Assembly (NCBI GenBank): GCA_964441025.1
Contig: CAYTXG010000019.1
Span: forward strand, 1 to 31,677
Length of the DNA stretch: 31,677 nt
Source: JAAZIN01 sp964441025
Lineage (GTDB): Bacteria; Bacillota; Dethiobacteria; DTU022
Direction of reading: 5' to 3'
The position numbers and the translations under genes were made by a program. The notes beneath the pieces are model-generated. The model saw only the letters and a program-made list of their open reading frames with translations. It had not been told where the DNA came from and made no database searches. Numbering within the stretch: the stretch's first letter is position 1; each line of letters begins with the position of its first letter. Shown in pieces: positions 1-7,520 of this stretch.

Positions 1-1
1 C

Positions 2-1072
2 ACCAGCGCGGCCAAAGAGGAGCAGCAGGTGGCGGTAATCGATGAAACAGGAGAGATCTTTCCCTACCTGGAATCCTACCTGACCGGCTCACCGGTGACG
101 GTAACCCTGCAAAACAGCGCCGGGCTGAAATCACTTCACCGGCAGGTCGAAAGCGGAGAGCTGAACGGCTACCTGAATCTCAACTCCGAAAACCTGCAGG
201 ATGGAATGATCAATTACTATGTCCGCGATGCCAAAGAGATGAACACCATGGTCCTCGACGGTGCCCTCAGGGCGGCGCTGACGCGATACCGCATGGAAAA
301 GATCGGACTCACCGCCGATGAAATTTTCCGGATCACGGCACCGGTGGAGTTGAAGGTGCGCAGCGTGAGCGGCGAGGAGGCCTCCATCGCCTCCATGATT
401 GCTCCCTTTTTCTTCAGCATTATCCTCGTTGTCGCCGTGATGATCTCGGGTCAGGTACTCATGTACGGGGTGCTCAAGGAGAAGCGCAACCGCATCGTGG
501 AGATCCTGCTCTCCTCGGTCACGGCGCTCGAGCTGCTGCTGGGCAAGATCCTGGGGTTCGGACTGCTCGGACTGCTGCAGATTGCAATCTGGATGACAGT
601 GGGCCTGGCTGCAGCCAGCCGCTTCATCAACCTGGGCGAAATGGGGCTGACCCTGGAGATGCTCGCCCCCCTGGTGCTCTTCTTCATCGGCGGCTACCTC
701 ATGTTCGCCGCCCTCTTCGCCGCCATGGGGGCGACAATGAAAGATGCCGAGGGGGGCAGCCAGACTCAGGGCATGGTCGTGCTCATCCCCATGATTCCCA
801 TGTTCGCCTCGAGCGCAATCCTGATGTCGCCCAATGCCGCCTGGGTGCGCATTTTCAGCTACATTCCCATCTTCACCCCGACGACCATGCTCATGCGCAT
901 TGCTTCCACCACCATACCCTGGTGGGAGCTGGCCTCCACCTTCGCCGTCATGGTCCTGGGAATAGCCTTCTTTATCTACCTCGGGGCGCGCATCTTCAGC
1001 CGCGGCCTGCTGCAGTTCGACCGGACTATCTCGCTTAAAGAGATGGGGAAAATGATGCGCAAGAGATATTGA
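2..1072 (+). CDS. ABC-2 type export permease, 3' part (NatB-like)
   Basis: Membrane subunit of an ABC exporter. The reading frame is open from base 2, so the gene starts before the window and its N-terminal helix is missing. A possible internal GTG at 29 has no convincing ribosome binding site and is probably not the start. About 130 residues of a soluble extracytoplasmic region are followed by five to six hydrophobic segments. Between the first two is the charged stretch KEKRNRIVEILLSS, which is typical of the ABC2_membrane_3/NatB fold (coupling helix). The ATP-binding partner should lie upstream, outside the window. Substrate is unknown; NatB relatives export Na+ or drugs. A bidirectional terminator follows 30 bp after the stop. 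Confidence 0.85.
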   Translation, partial: TSAAKEEQQVAVIDETGEIFPYLESYLTGSPVTVTLQNSAGLKSLHRQVESGELNGYLNLNSENLQDGMINYYVRDAKEMNTMVLDGALRAALTRYRMEKIGLTADEIFRITAPVELKVRSVSGEEASIASMIAPFFFSIILVVAVMISGQVLMYGVLKEKRNRIVEILLSSVTALELLLGKILGFGLLGLLQIAIWMTVGLAAASRFINLGEMGLTLEMLAPLVLFFIGGYLMFAALFAAMGATMKDAEGGSQTQGMVVLIPMIPMFASSAILMSPNAAWVRIFSYIPIFTPTTMLMRIASTTIPWWELASTFAVMVLGIAFFIYLGARIFSRGLLQFDRTISLKEMGKMMRKRY

Positions 1073-1101
1073 GCCGCCTGCAAATATAGCACAGCACCCA
1101 A

Positions 1102-1128
1102 AAAAGGAACGCGCCGCGCGTTCCTTTT
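1102..1128. terminator. Bidirectional rho-independent terminator
   Basis: GGAACGCG (1106-1113) pairs with CGCGTTCC (1117-1124) around a 3-nt loop. The stem is flanked by an A-run on the left and TTTT on the right, so it can work in both directions. It sits between the convergent ABC permease (+) and the response regulator (-). Confidence 0.85.
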
Positions 1129-1157
1129 ACTAGCCGCCCGCTGTCCCGGGAAGACTT

Positions 1158-2654
1158 TTATGTTTCCTGCTGCGCCTTATCAAGGTAATAGCGCAGCGCC
1201 CGCGGGGTGATTCTGAGCAGCTCCGCCGCCTTGACCTGGTTTCCAAAAGTGATCTCCAGGGCCAGCTCAATGAGCCGGCCGGCAACCCTGTCCCGCCACA
1301 GCTTCAGATCCTCCTGGAAACTGTTGAAATCAAAACCCTCTTTCAAATCGAGCTCCTCAGTAAGCATATCCTCAAAGCGGCCCAGCAGGCGGTAGAGCCC
1401 CTCCCCCTGTGGATGCATCAGGAAAAGTGTCCCCTCCTCCGCAGCGGCGCCGGTTTCGGCAAGGGCTCCGCCCTGCCCCGCCGCCCTGTCGCCCGGGCTT
1501 ATCCGCGCCGGAAGATCTTCGGCCCCGATAAGCTGCCCCTTGCTCAGCAGGACCGCCTGGGCCACGGTATTGGCCAGCTCCCGGACATTGCCCGGCCAGG
1601 CATGCTTCTGCAGCAGCTCCATGGCCTCAGCGGAAAATTTCTTCGGCGGCGCCCCTTTCTCCACCGTCTCTTTCTCCAAAAAATAGCTGATGAAAATAGG
1701 GATGTCTCCAGCCCGGTCGCGCAGAGGCGGAATGTACAGCGAAGCCACATCAAGCCTGTAAAAAAGGTCTTCGCGAAACCTGTTCTGCTCTACCCGCGCA
1801 GCCAGATCGGCATTTGTTGCAGCGATGACGCGCACATCCACCTTGCACAGCTCTTCGCCCCCCACCCGCAAAAACTCGCCCGTCTCCAGGATGCGGAGCA
1901 GCTTGATCTGAATAGCCGGACTGGCCGAGTCAATTTCATCAAGAAAAAGAGTCCCTTTATGGGCCATCTCAAAAATGCCCTTTTTCCTGCCGGTGGCTCC
2001 GGTAAAAGAGCCCTTCTCATGGCCGAAAAGCTCGCTTTCCAGCAGCGTCTCGGTAAAAGCCCCGCAATTGAAGGCCATGAAGGGGCGTTCGCTGCGGTGG
2101 CTGACTGAGTGAATATAGCGGGCCAGGATCTCCTTCCCTGTCCCCGTCTCCCCCTGGATCAGCACCGTGATATTCTTTTTGGCGATTTTCTGCGAGGCTG
2201 AGATAAGGCTGAGCATCTTTTTATCCTTACCCACGACAAAACCGAGCTCTTTGTGGGACAGGGAAAGGCGCTCCATCTCGGCGCGCACATCCAAGGCCCT
2301 TTCCAGCAGCTTCTCCATCTCGTTGATATCGCCGAAAGGCTTCTCCACGTAATCAAAGGCGCCGGACTGGATCGCCTCCACCGCCGACTTAACCGTGGAG
2401 TAGCCGGTGATGATAATCACCTCGCAGGCGGGCTGCACCTTTTTTATTTCGCGGAGAATCTCTATGCCGTTGAGATCGGGCAGCTTCAGATCAACAAGAG
2501 CCACGTTGAAACGGTGCTCCTTGAGACGCTCCAGCGCCTCATGGCCGCTGTTCGCAGCGAGCACCCCGTATCCCTTTTTTTTCAGCAGATAGGAGAAAAA
2601 ATTGCAGACCTCCTGCTCATCGTCCACCACAAGGAAACAGGGTTCCGTCGTCAA
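1158..2654 (-). CDS. Sigma-54-dependent response regulator (NtrC/AtoC family)
   Basis: DNA-binding transcription activator of 498 aa for sigma-54 RNA polymerase. The order is receiver domain (about 5-120, acidic pair D11-D12, phospho-acceptor D55 in LVDLKLPD), AAA+ domain with Walker A GETGTGKE (168-175), the sigma-54 contact loop as GSFTGA (215-220; GAFTGA is more usual), Walker B GTLFLDEI (234-241), and a C-terminal Fis-type helix-turn-helix (NQVKAAELLRITPRALRYYL). I place the start at TTG 2654 because AAGGAGG lies 8 nt upstream and the kinase stop codon ends two bases before it. A longer frame reaches 2696 but lacks a ribosome binding site. It is the last gene of the dehydrogenase-kinase-regulator operon. 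The only clear -24/-12 promoter seen in the window is in front of the FNT gene at 7122, which is a likely target (inference). Confidence 0.93.
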   Translation of the reverse strand: MTTEPCFLVVDDEQEVCNFFSYLLKKKGYGVLAANSGHEALERLKEHRFNVALVDLKLPDLNGIEILREIKKVQPACEVIIITGYSTVKSAVEAIQSGAFDYVEKPFGDINEMEKLLERALDVRAEMERLSLSHKELGFVVGKDKKMLSLISASQKIAKKNITVLIQGETGTGKEILARYIHSVSHRSERPFMAFNCGAFTETLLESELFGHEKGSFTGATGRKKGIFEMAHKGTLFLDEIDSASPAIQIKLLRILETGEFLRVGGEELCKVDVRVIAATNADLAARVEQNRFREDLFYRLDVASLYIPPLRDRAGDIPIFISYFLEKETVEKGAPPKKFSAEAMELLQKHAWPGNVRELANTVAQAVLLSKGQLIGAEDLPARISPGDRAAGQGGALAETGAAAEEGTLFLMHPQGEGLYRLLGRFEDMLTEELDLKEGFDFNSFQEDLKLWRDRVAGRLIELALEITFGNQVKAAELLRITPRALRYYLDKAQQET

Positions 2655-2655
2655 C

Positions 2656-4383
2656 TCACCGGCCTCCTTCCCCACCGGGAGATTCGGCGGCGGCAACAGC
2701 AGAGCCCTTGCCGCTGCTGTAAGCCTTATCCAAAGGCAGGATCAAGCTGAAAGTGCTCCCCTCGCCGACAATGCTCTCCACGTCGATGACCCCTCCGTGC
2801 GACTGGGCAATTCCCAGGCTCACCGACAGGCCCAGCCCGGTACCCCTGCCCACGCGCTTTGTTGTGAAAAAGGGATTGAATACATGGGGCAGGTCAACAT
2901 CGTCGATCCCGTTGCCGTTGTCGCTTACATTCACCGCAACAACCTTGTCCGAAGCGCAGGTTTCAATAGTAATCTTCCCCTTTTTCCCGTTCGCTTCGAC
3001 GAGCGCCTTGCTTTCAATGGCATCCTTGGCATTGAGCAGCAGGTTGATCACGATCTGCTCCAGGCCGTGTTCGTTACCAAGCAGAAGGGGCAGCTCCGGC
3101 GCAAGCTTCTTCACCAGCTCCATATTGCTTTTTTCGATCTGGTATGAAAGCAGGCCCAGGGCGCTCTCCACCACCTCGTTCATATTGATCTCTTCAAAAG
3201 TATATTCTTCCTGGCGGGAAAAAGTGAGCAGGTTCTGGATAATCCGCTGGCAGCGCGTACCGCTGTTCTTGATATCCTTGATCAACTGGTAATGCGGGCT
3301 CGAGGGGTCGGTCTCCCGGAGCAGCAGCTGGGAATTGCCCACAATGGCCGTGAGCGGGCTGTTCAGCTCATGAGCCACCCCGGCGGACATCTCGCCCATG
3401 GAGACAAACTTGATGGAATCGACAAAGCGGGTCACATCCTTGGCATAGTAGGTCACGCCGTAAGGTTCGTTGTCCCCTGTATAAGCCGGGTAGGCGAAAA
3501 TATCAAGCACCCGGTTGTACCTGGTCCGCGACTGCAGATAGGCCGTTCTCTGGGTGCGGATGACCTGGTCGGCCAGGCAGGGGTTGCATTTTGATTCACG
3601 CCCGTAAAAAAGGCGGTAGCACCTCTGGCCCAGGATATCCTCCTCGGGCATGGTGAAGAAATCCATTACCGCCTGGTTGACCCTCTGGATGCGGCAGTCG
3701 CGATTGATAAAAAGAAGCAGATCCGTCACCGCGGAAAATGTGATCTCCCACTCCTGCTTGTGCTGCCAGACCTCATTGTAAAGGCGGGCATTTTCCAGGC
3801 CCACCGCCAGCTGATCGGCAACCTGCTCCAGGAAGAGAAGATCGCTCTCATCAAAACCCTCATCGCAGATCACCTCGAGCACCCCGATTACCTTCTCCTT
3901 GACCAGAAGGGGAATCAGGGTCGCCGCGGAGCTCCTGCCGCCCGGAGACTCCGGTTTTTCGGCGCCCTCTCCATCGATGAGGACTGTTTTCTTTTCGCTC
4001 AGAACCTGCCAGAAGGCCTCGGTGGCCCTCTCATCCTTTCGCTCACCTTCACCGCTATCGCTTTCCTCCCCAACAGCGGCGCCGTTTTTGTGGTTGGAGA
4101 CAAAAACAGTGCGGTTCACCATGGTCCCCTTGTCGATCACATAAAGGCTGAGCGTATCAAAGGAGACCACCGCCTGCAATTTGGGAATAACATTTTCGAT
4201 GATCTCCTGGAAGGACATCTCGATGCCGATTCCCTTGGCCAGCTGGTTGATGATCTCAAGCTGGATATTGCGCCTGGTAGTCTCGTATATCTTCTTCTTC
4301 AGCTCGACATAGTAGGATTTTTTCGAACTGTGGATCCCCGTCAGCTTCTCAATAAGCTCTTTTTTGTTTTTAATGACCATCAT
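2656..4383 (-). CDS. Soluble sensor histidine kinase (GAF-PAS-HisKA-HATPase)
   Basis: Cytoplasmic two-component kinase of 575 aa with no membrane segment. It has a GAF domain (about 45-205), a PAS domain (about 210-320) holding a C-x10-C-x2-C cluster (RCYRLF...SKCNPC), then HisKA with phospho-accepting H338 in AGVAHELNSPL. The HATPase_c domain follows, with N box NLLLNAKDA, DNGNGI, FFTTK and GTGLGLS boxes. The PAS cysteines resemble those of redox or metal-sensing PAS domains, but the signal is unknown. The start is ATG 4383 (or ATG 4380), preceded by AAGGG; the GTG six bases further upstream overlaps that site. The gene is 17 bp after the dehydrogenase stop, and its stop abuts the regulator start, so kinase and regulator are a cognate pair. 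Confidence 0.92.
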   Translation of the reverse strand: MMVIKNKKELIEKLTGIHSSKKSYYVELKKKIYETTRRNIQLEIINQLAKGIGIEMSFQEIIENVIPKLQAVVSFDTLSLYVIDKGTMVNRTVFVSNHKNGAAVGEESDSGEGERKDERATEAFWQVLSEKKTVLIDGEGAEKPESPGGRSSAATLIPLLVKEKVIGVLEVICDEGFDESDLLFLEQVADQLAVGLENARLYNEVWQHKQEWEITFSAVTDLLLFINRDCRIQRVNQAVMDFFTMPEEDILGQRCYRLFYGRESKCNPCLADQVIRTQRTAYLQSRTRYNRVLDIFAYPAYTGDNEPYGVTYYAKDVTRFVDSIKFVSMGEMSAGVAHELNSPLTAIVGNSQLLLRETDPSSPHYQLIKDIKNSGTRCQRIIQNLLTFSRQEEYTFEEINMNEVVESALGLLSYQIEKSNMELVKKLAPELPLLLGNEHGLEQIVINLLLNAKDAIESKALVEANGKKGKITIETCASDKVVAVNVSDNGNGIDDVDLPHVFNPFFTTKRVGRGTGLGLSVSLGIAQSHGGVIDVESIVGEGSTFSLILPLDKAYSSGKGSAVAAAESPGGEGGR

Positions 4384-4400
4384 GCTCACCCTTGTTCATG

Positions 4401-5549
4401 TCAAAGTGCAGATCTGAAAATTTCAATGATATCGGCCACATCGGCATCCCGCGGGTTGGTAATAAAGCAGGCATCCTTGATCGCATTATCGCTTAGCTCG
4501 GGCAGCACATCCTCAGGCAGCCCCAGCTCGGCAAGGCCCGAGGGGATGCCCACATCCTGGGCCAGCTCCCAGACCATGGCAATGGCCTTTTCGGCCGCCT
4601 CCCGCGGCGTCATCTGCTCCACCCGCGCCCCCATGGTGGCGGCAATCCGCACATACTTGTCAATGGATGAGAGCAGGTTGAAACGCATCACATGGGGTAA
4701 GATGATAGCGCTGATCTCCCCGATGGGCAGATCCAGCCGCCCTCCCACCTGGTGGGTCATGGCGTGGGCCAGCCCGAGAACGGCATTGGAAAAAGCAATC
4801 CCTGCGTGCAGGCTCGCTTTGCCCATGGCCACCTTGGCCTCTTCATTAACCTGGCTGGCCACGGAGGCGCGCAGGTTGTGCGAGATCAGGTCAATGGCGT
4901 GCAGCGCATGGATATCGGTCATATCGGTGGCCGCCAGGGAGAGGTAGGCTTCAATGGCATGGCTCAAAGCCTCCATTCCCGTCTGGGCAGTCACCCGGCT
5001 GTCCACGGTGGAGAGTATGAGCGGATCGGTGATGGAGATATCGGGCATCAGCGATTTGGAGATGATGGTCATCTTGATCCTGCGTTCGCTGTCGGCGATA
5101 ATGGAAAACTGCGAAACCTCCGAACCTGAACCCGAGGTGGAAGGAACCACGATCAAGGGCGGCAGCGGATTTTCAAGGTTGTCGATCCCTTCGTACTGCT
5201 GGATCCGACCTTTGTTCGTGGAGAGGGTGGCCACCGCCTTGGCGGCATCAAGGGTGCTGCCGCCGCCGATGGCCAGCACCGCATCGCAGCCTGTTTCGGC
5301 ATAAAGCTGCGCTCCCTCCTCCACCTCATAATCGCGTGGGTTGGCGGAAAATTCGGACCAGATCTGGTAATCCAGCCCCGCCTCTTCCAGGAAGGGCAGC
5401 ACTTTGTCAACCCATCCGTGCCGGATGATCCCCCTGTCGGCAACAAGAAATACCCTGGAGGAACCCAGGCGGCTGCAGCATTCGCCAACCTGGTTCAGGG
5501 AACCCTTGCCGAATATTATTTCCGGGGCCATAAATTTACTGATGTACAC
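4401..5549 (-). CDS. Iron-containing alcohol dehydrogenase family protein with altered metal site
   Basis: Fe-ADH (PF00465) fold of 382 aa, the usual length. The NAD(P)-binding GGGS-x-x-DAAK motif is at 95-104 and the STSGSGSE loop at 138-144. The family's metal ligands are Asp, His, His, His (D196, H200, H263 and H277 in E. coli FucO). Here the matching positions read E193 (TGMEALSHAIE), H197, H262 (GLAHAMTH) and I276 (LPIGE where PHG is normal). One ligand is conservatively changed and one is lost. It may use another metal, be metal-independent like some family members, or have a role other than alcohol oxidation. GTG start at 5549 has AAGGA 11 nt upstream. It is first in an operon with the kinase and regulator, which suggests that its product or substrate is linked to the sensed signal. 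Confidence 0.88.
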   Translation of the reverse strand: MYISKFMAPEIIFGKGSLNQVGECCSRLGSSRVFLVADRGIIRHGWVDKVLPFLEEAGLDYQIWSEFSANPRDYEVEEGAQLYAETGCDAVLAIGGGSTLDAAKAVATLSTNKGRIQQYEGIDNLENPLPPLIVVPSTSGSGSEVSQFSIIADSERRIKMTIISKSLMPDISITDPLILSTVDSRVTAQTGMEALSHAIEAYLSLAATDMTDIHALHAIDLISHNLRASVASQVNEEAKVAMGKASLHAGIAFSNAVLGLAHAMTHQVGGRLDLPIGEISAIILPHVMRFNLLSSIDKYVRIAATMGARVEQMTPREAAEKAIAMVWELAQDVGIPSGLAELGLPEDVLPELSDNAIKDACFITNPRDADVADIIEIFRSAL

Positions 5550-5657
5550 CGCTGTTTCTTTCCTTACAGGCTATTTAGTCAGAAGAGAGGACAAAGCACC
5601 TTCCTCACTCCAACATTCTGATCTTTCTGCGAAGGCAAGTAAAAATCCTTTTTTTTT

Positions 5658-5689
5658 AAAAAAGGGCCCGGCATCTTGTGCCGGAGCCC
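5658..5689 (-). terminator. Rho-independent terminator after the FNT/84-aa unit
   Basis: Read on the minus strand, GGGCTCCGGCA pairs with TGCCGGGCCC (one bulge, 5-nt loop), followed by six Ts. It lies 31 bp after the stop of the 84-aa gene and separates it from the dehydrogenase operon. Confidence 0.85.
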
Positions 5690-5720
5690 CATCATATGTC
5701 AAAGCGCCGCGTGTAAAGGT

Positions 5721-5975
5721 TTACAGTTCAGAAGCAGCTTTTTCTCTCTGGGAGGCGGCCTTTTCCTCAATATCAGCTATATCGGGGACCAGGCCGTAAC
5801 CCAGGTTGCTCTCCATGATCTTTTTGCAGGCGGCTCTCTGTTCGACGGTGCAGCCGCACTGTGCGGCTTCTTTGCTGCTCAATTTTTTCGCAAAAGCGCC
5901 GGCGCTGCAGAACATAACCCATCCATTCATACCCTGGTATTCTTTCCAGTGCGGACATTGAACCAATTTTTCCAC
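5721..5975 (-). CDS. 84-aa Cys4-domain protein, free-standing relative of the FNT N-terminal domain
   Basis: Small soluble protein of 84 aa of no family I recognise. Cysteines C7, C23, C42 and C50 are spaced C-x15-C-x18-C-x7-C, exactly as in the N-terminal domain of the FNT protein encoded just upstream. The two also share W at C+3, Y at C+6, a G-x-V-x-aromatic-Cys segment, AF, SS and GCT followed by an arginine. The pattern suggests one structural metal site (Zn or Fe-S), with C40 as an extra cysteine. The C-terminal 25 residues are charged and probably helical. GTG start with AAGGGG upstream, 64 bp after the FNT stop, same transcript, then a strong terminator. It may act as a soluble partner, regulator or competitor of the channel's domain (inference). 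Confidence 0.75.
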   Translation of the reverse strand: MEKLVQCPHWKEYQGMNGWVMFCSAGAFAKKLSSKEAAQCGCTVEQRAACKKIMESNLGYGLVPDIADIEEKAASQREKAASEL

Positions 5976-6039
5976 TGTATGTCACCCCTTTCTACTGTGA
6001 ATCAAACTGCCCCTGAAAGCTGAACTTTTACTTCTGTTC

Positions 6040-7122
6040 CTACATCTTGCCGTTGGCGGCAAAATCCTTCTTCGGCAGCAGCGGGCGCAGATAAGCCCCC
6101 CAGTATATAGCGGCCACGAATCCGGCCCCACCGATAATATTGCCGACAGTCACGGGGATAAGATTGTTCAGGAAAAATGCCTTCATTGTCAAGCCCTGAA
6201 TAACTGCGGGATCAAGCAGGGCGGAGAGGGCCGGCTGATTTGCCAGCGCCAGGCCCATGGGAATGAAATACATATTGGCCACGCTATGCTCAAACCCGGC
6301 GGCAACAAAAGCGGCAATGGGAATCATAATCGCCAAAATCTTGCCGATAACATCGCGCCCGGCGCTGGCCAGCCACACCGCCAGGCAGACCAACCAGTTG
6401 CAGAAAATTCCTCTGAAAAGAGCCTCCACCCAGGGCAGCGATGCTTTGGCCGCGGCGATATTCACCGCGCGGGCGCCGATAGCTCCGCCGTTGGCTTTCC
6501 AGATTCCCGAGTAGAAGAAAAGGAACACCACCAGCAACGATCCGACAAAGTTGAAGAGGTAAACCCAGAACCAGTTGTTCAGAAGCTGTTTGCCGCTTAC
6601 TTTCTTCTCCAGGTAACCGGTCATGATCATGTTGTTCCCGGTAAAAAGCTCAGCGCCGCCGAGAACAACCAGGATCAGGCCCAGGGAGAAGGAGATGCCG
6701 CCGATGAGGCGAGTCAGCCCATCGCCGATAAAGCCGGCCAGATCATTGGTGATGATGGTGAACATGATCGCGCCGAGAGCGATATAGGCGCCGGCAAGGA
6801 TGCCCAGCGGGATGAGGGAGCCCATCTTGGTTGTAGCCTTCTTCTCGGCCACACCGACAAATGATTTGGCTATCTCCGGCGGCGGGCAAAACGAGCCCAC
6901 AGCGGTGACCGCCGGTTCAGGCGCCGGCATGGGTGCAGGCACCGACCCCGCCCCGATATTCAACTCCATGCTTCCGAGGCACTCCTTCCTTTTTGCCTCG
7001 GTGCACCCAATTTTCAACAGAAAATCGGAGCTGACGGGCCGGTTGAAAGCAGCCAGTTCACAATAAGAAACGGGACCTCCTACAGAATCGTAATCCTTCC
7101 AGAATTCACACTTGTTAGCCAC
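6040..7122 (-). CDS. Formate/nitrite transporter (FNT) family channel with N-terminal Cys4 domain
   Basis: Inner-membrane FNT channel for small monovalent anions (formate, nitrite or hydrosulfide; the substrate cannot be fixed from sequence). 360 aa, against about 260-290 for ordinary family members. Residues 1-50 form a Cys4 domain (C5, C21, C40, C48), 50-100 is a Pro/Ala-rich linker, and 100-350 hold six membrane helices with the FNT signatures GGAELFTGNNM, NWLVCLAVW and FEHSVANMYFIP, which includes the pore histidine. GTG 7122 is chosen because AAGGAGG lies 8 nt upstream; an in-frame extension to 7206 would cross the promoter. A -24/-12 promoter at 7168-7184 implies sigma-54 control. With a formate dehydrogenase 6 kb away, formate is the most natural cargo (inference). 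Confidence 0.92.
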   Translation of the reverse strand: MANKCEFWKDYDSVGGPVSYCELAAFNRPVSSDFLLKIGCTEAKRKECLGSMELNIGAGSVPAPMPAPEPAVTAVGSFCPPPEIAKSFVGVAEKKATTKMGSLIPLGILAGAYIALGAIMFTIITNDLAGFIGDGLTRLIGGISFSLGLILVVLGGAELFTGNNMIMTGYLEKKVSGKQLLNNWFWVYLFNFVGSLLVVFLFFYSGIWKANGGAIGARAVNIAAAKASLPWVEALFRGIFCNWLVCLAVWLASAGRDVIGKILAIMIPIAAFVAAGFEHSVANMYFIPMGLALANQPALSALLDPAVIQGLTMKAFFLNNLIPVTVGNIIGGAGFVAAIYWGAYLRPLLPKKDFAANGKM

Positions 7123-7167
7123 TTCCCATACCTCCTTCACTATTCTTTTTCTTTTACATAATACAAG

Positions 7168-7184
7168 TGCAAGGTCCGTGCCAA
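7168..7184 (-). promoter_or_regulatory. Sigma-54 (-24/-12) promoter of the FNT gene
   Basis: On the minus strand the sequence is TTGGCACGGACCTTGCA, matching the YTGGCACG-N4-TTGCW consensus at every defined base, with GG and GC ten bases apart. Transcription would start near 7157, about 35 nt before the GTG start codon at 7122. Confidence 0.88.
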
Positions 7185-7203
7185 GAGGTTCAAGAAGGCA
7201 AAA

Positions 7204-7229
7204 CAAAAAAAACCGCCCTTGAAGCGGTT
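7204..7229 (-). terminator. Rho-independent terminator upstream of the FNT promoter
   Basis: Minus strand: AACCGC, 7-nt loop, GCGGTT, then a run of Ts. It would stop transcripts coming from the MBL-fold gene at 7521, isolating the sigma-54 promoter just downstream. Confidence 0.75.
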
Positions 7230-7282
7230 GCCAGAGGCGGAGTTCACCTCACTTATGCAGATTGCCGGGGTAAAGTCGGATT

Positions 7283-7300
7283 GCAGGGGGACCCCCCTGC
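7283..7300. repeat. Perfect GC palindrome
   Basis: GCAGGGGG and CCCCCTGC are separated by AC. There is no T-run on either side, so it is not a typical terminator. It may be part of the repeat-rich block between the FNT and MBL genes. Confidence 0.5.
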
Positions 7301-7326
7301 CTGAAAGGGTGATATAAGTGACGCGA

Positions 7327-7349
7327 ATGCGTAATATTAGTTACCGCAT
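7327..7349. promoter_or_regulatory. Candidate upstream activator dyad
   Basis: ATGCGTAA and TTACCGCAT form an imperfect inverted repeat with a 6-nt centre, and ATGCGTAAT recurs directly at 7348-7356. It lies about 180 bp upstream of the predicted FNT transcription start, within the usual distance for a sigma-54 activator site. The assignment is inference only. Confidence 0.35.
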
Positions 7350-7356
7350 GCGTAAT

Positions 7357-7428
7357 GAGTCAGGGGGACGGTGACTTTGACTCATTCCCTTTGAGTCAGG
7401 GGGACGGTGACTTTGACTCATTCCCTTT
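7357..7428. repeat. Two exact tandem 36-bp repeats with internal dyad
   Basis: Two identical 36-bp units (7357-7392 and 7393-7428). Each starts with GAGTCA and carries TGACTC at its far side, enclosing the core GGGGGACGGTGACT. The units resemble the dispersed REP-like intergenic repeats of clostridial genomes that carry a GGGGACGGT core, which are often moved by IS200-like (RAYT) transposases. No transposase gene is in the window. Confidence 0.8.
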
Positions 7429-7520
7429 GCCAGTATGGGTTGTCTGGGGGATCCCGCGGCGGCAGCCAGGGGCGGAATAGCTGCGCAGGAGGTATCACCC
7501 TTCGGGTTACCCACCTCCAC

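Noticed and set aside
5550..5657. A sigma-54 promoter upstream of the dehydrogenase-kinase-regulator operon
   Set aside because: The only GG...GC pair (in TTGGAGTG...GTGC) is 12 bp apart, not 10; no clear sigma-70 promoter seen either.
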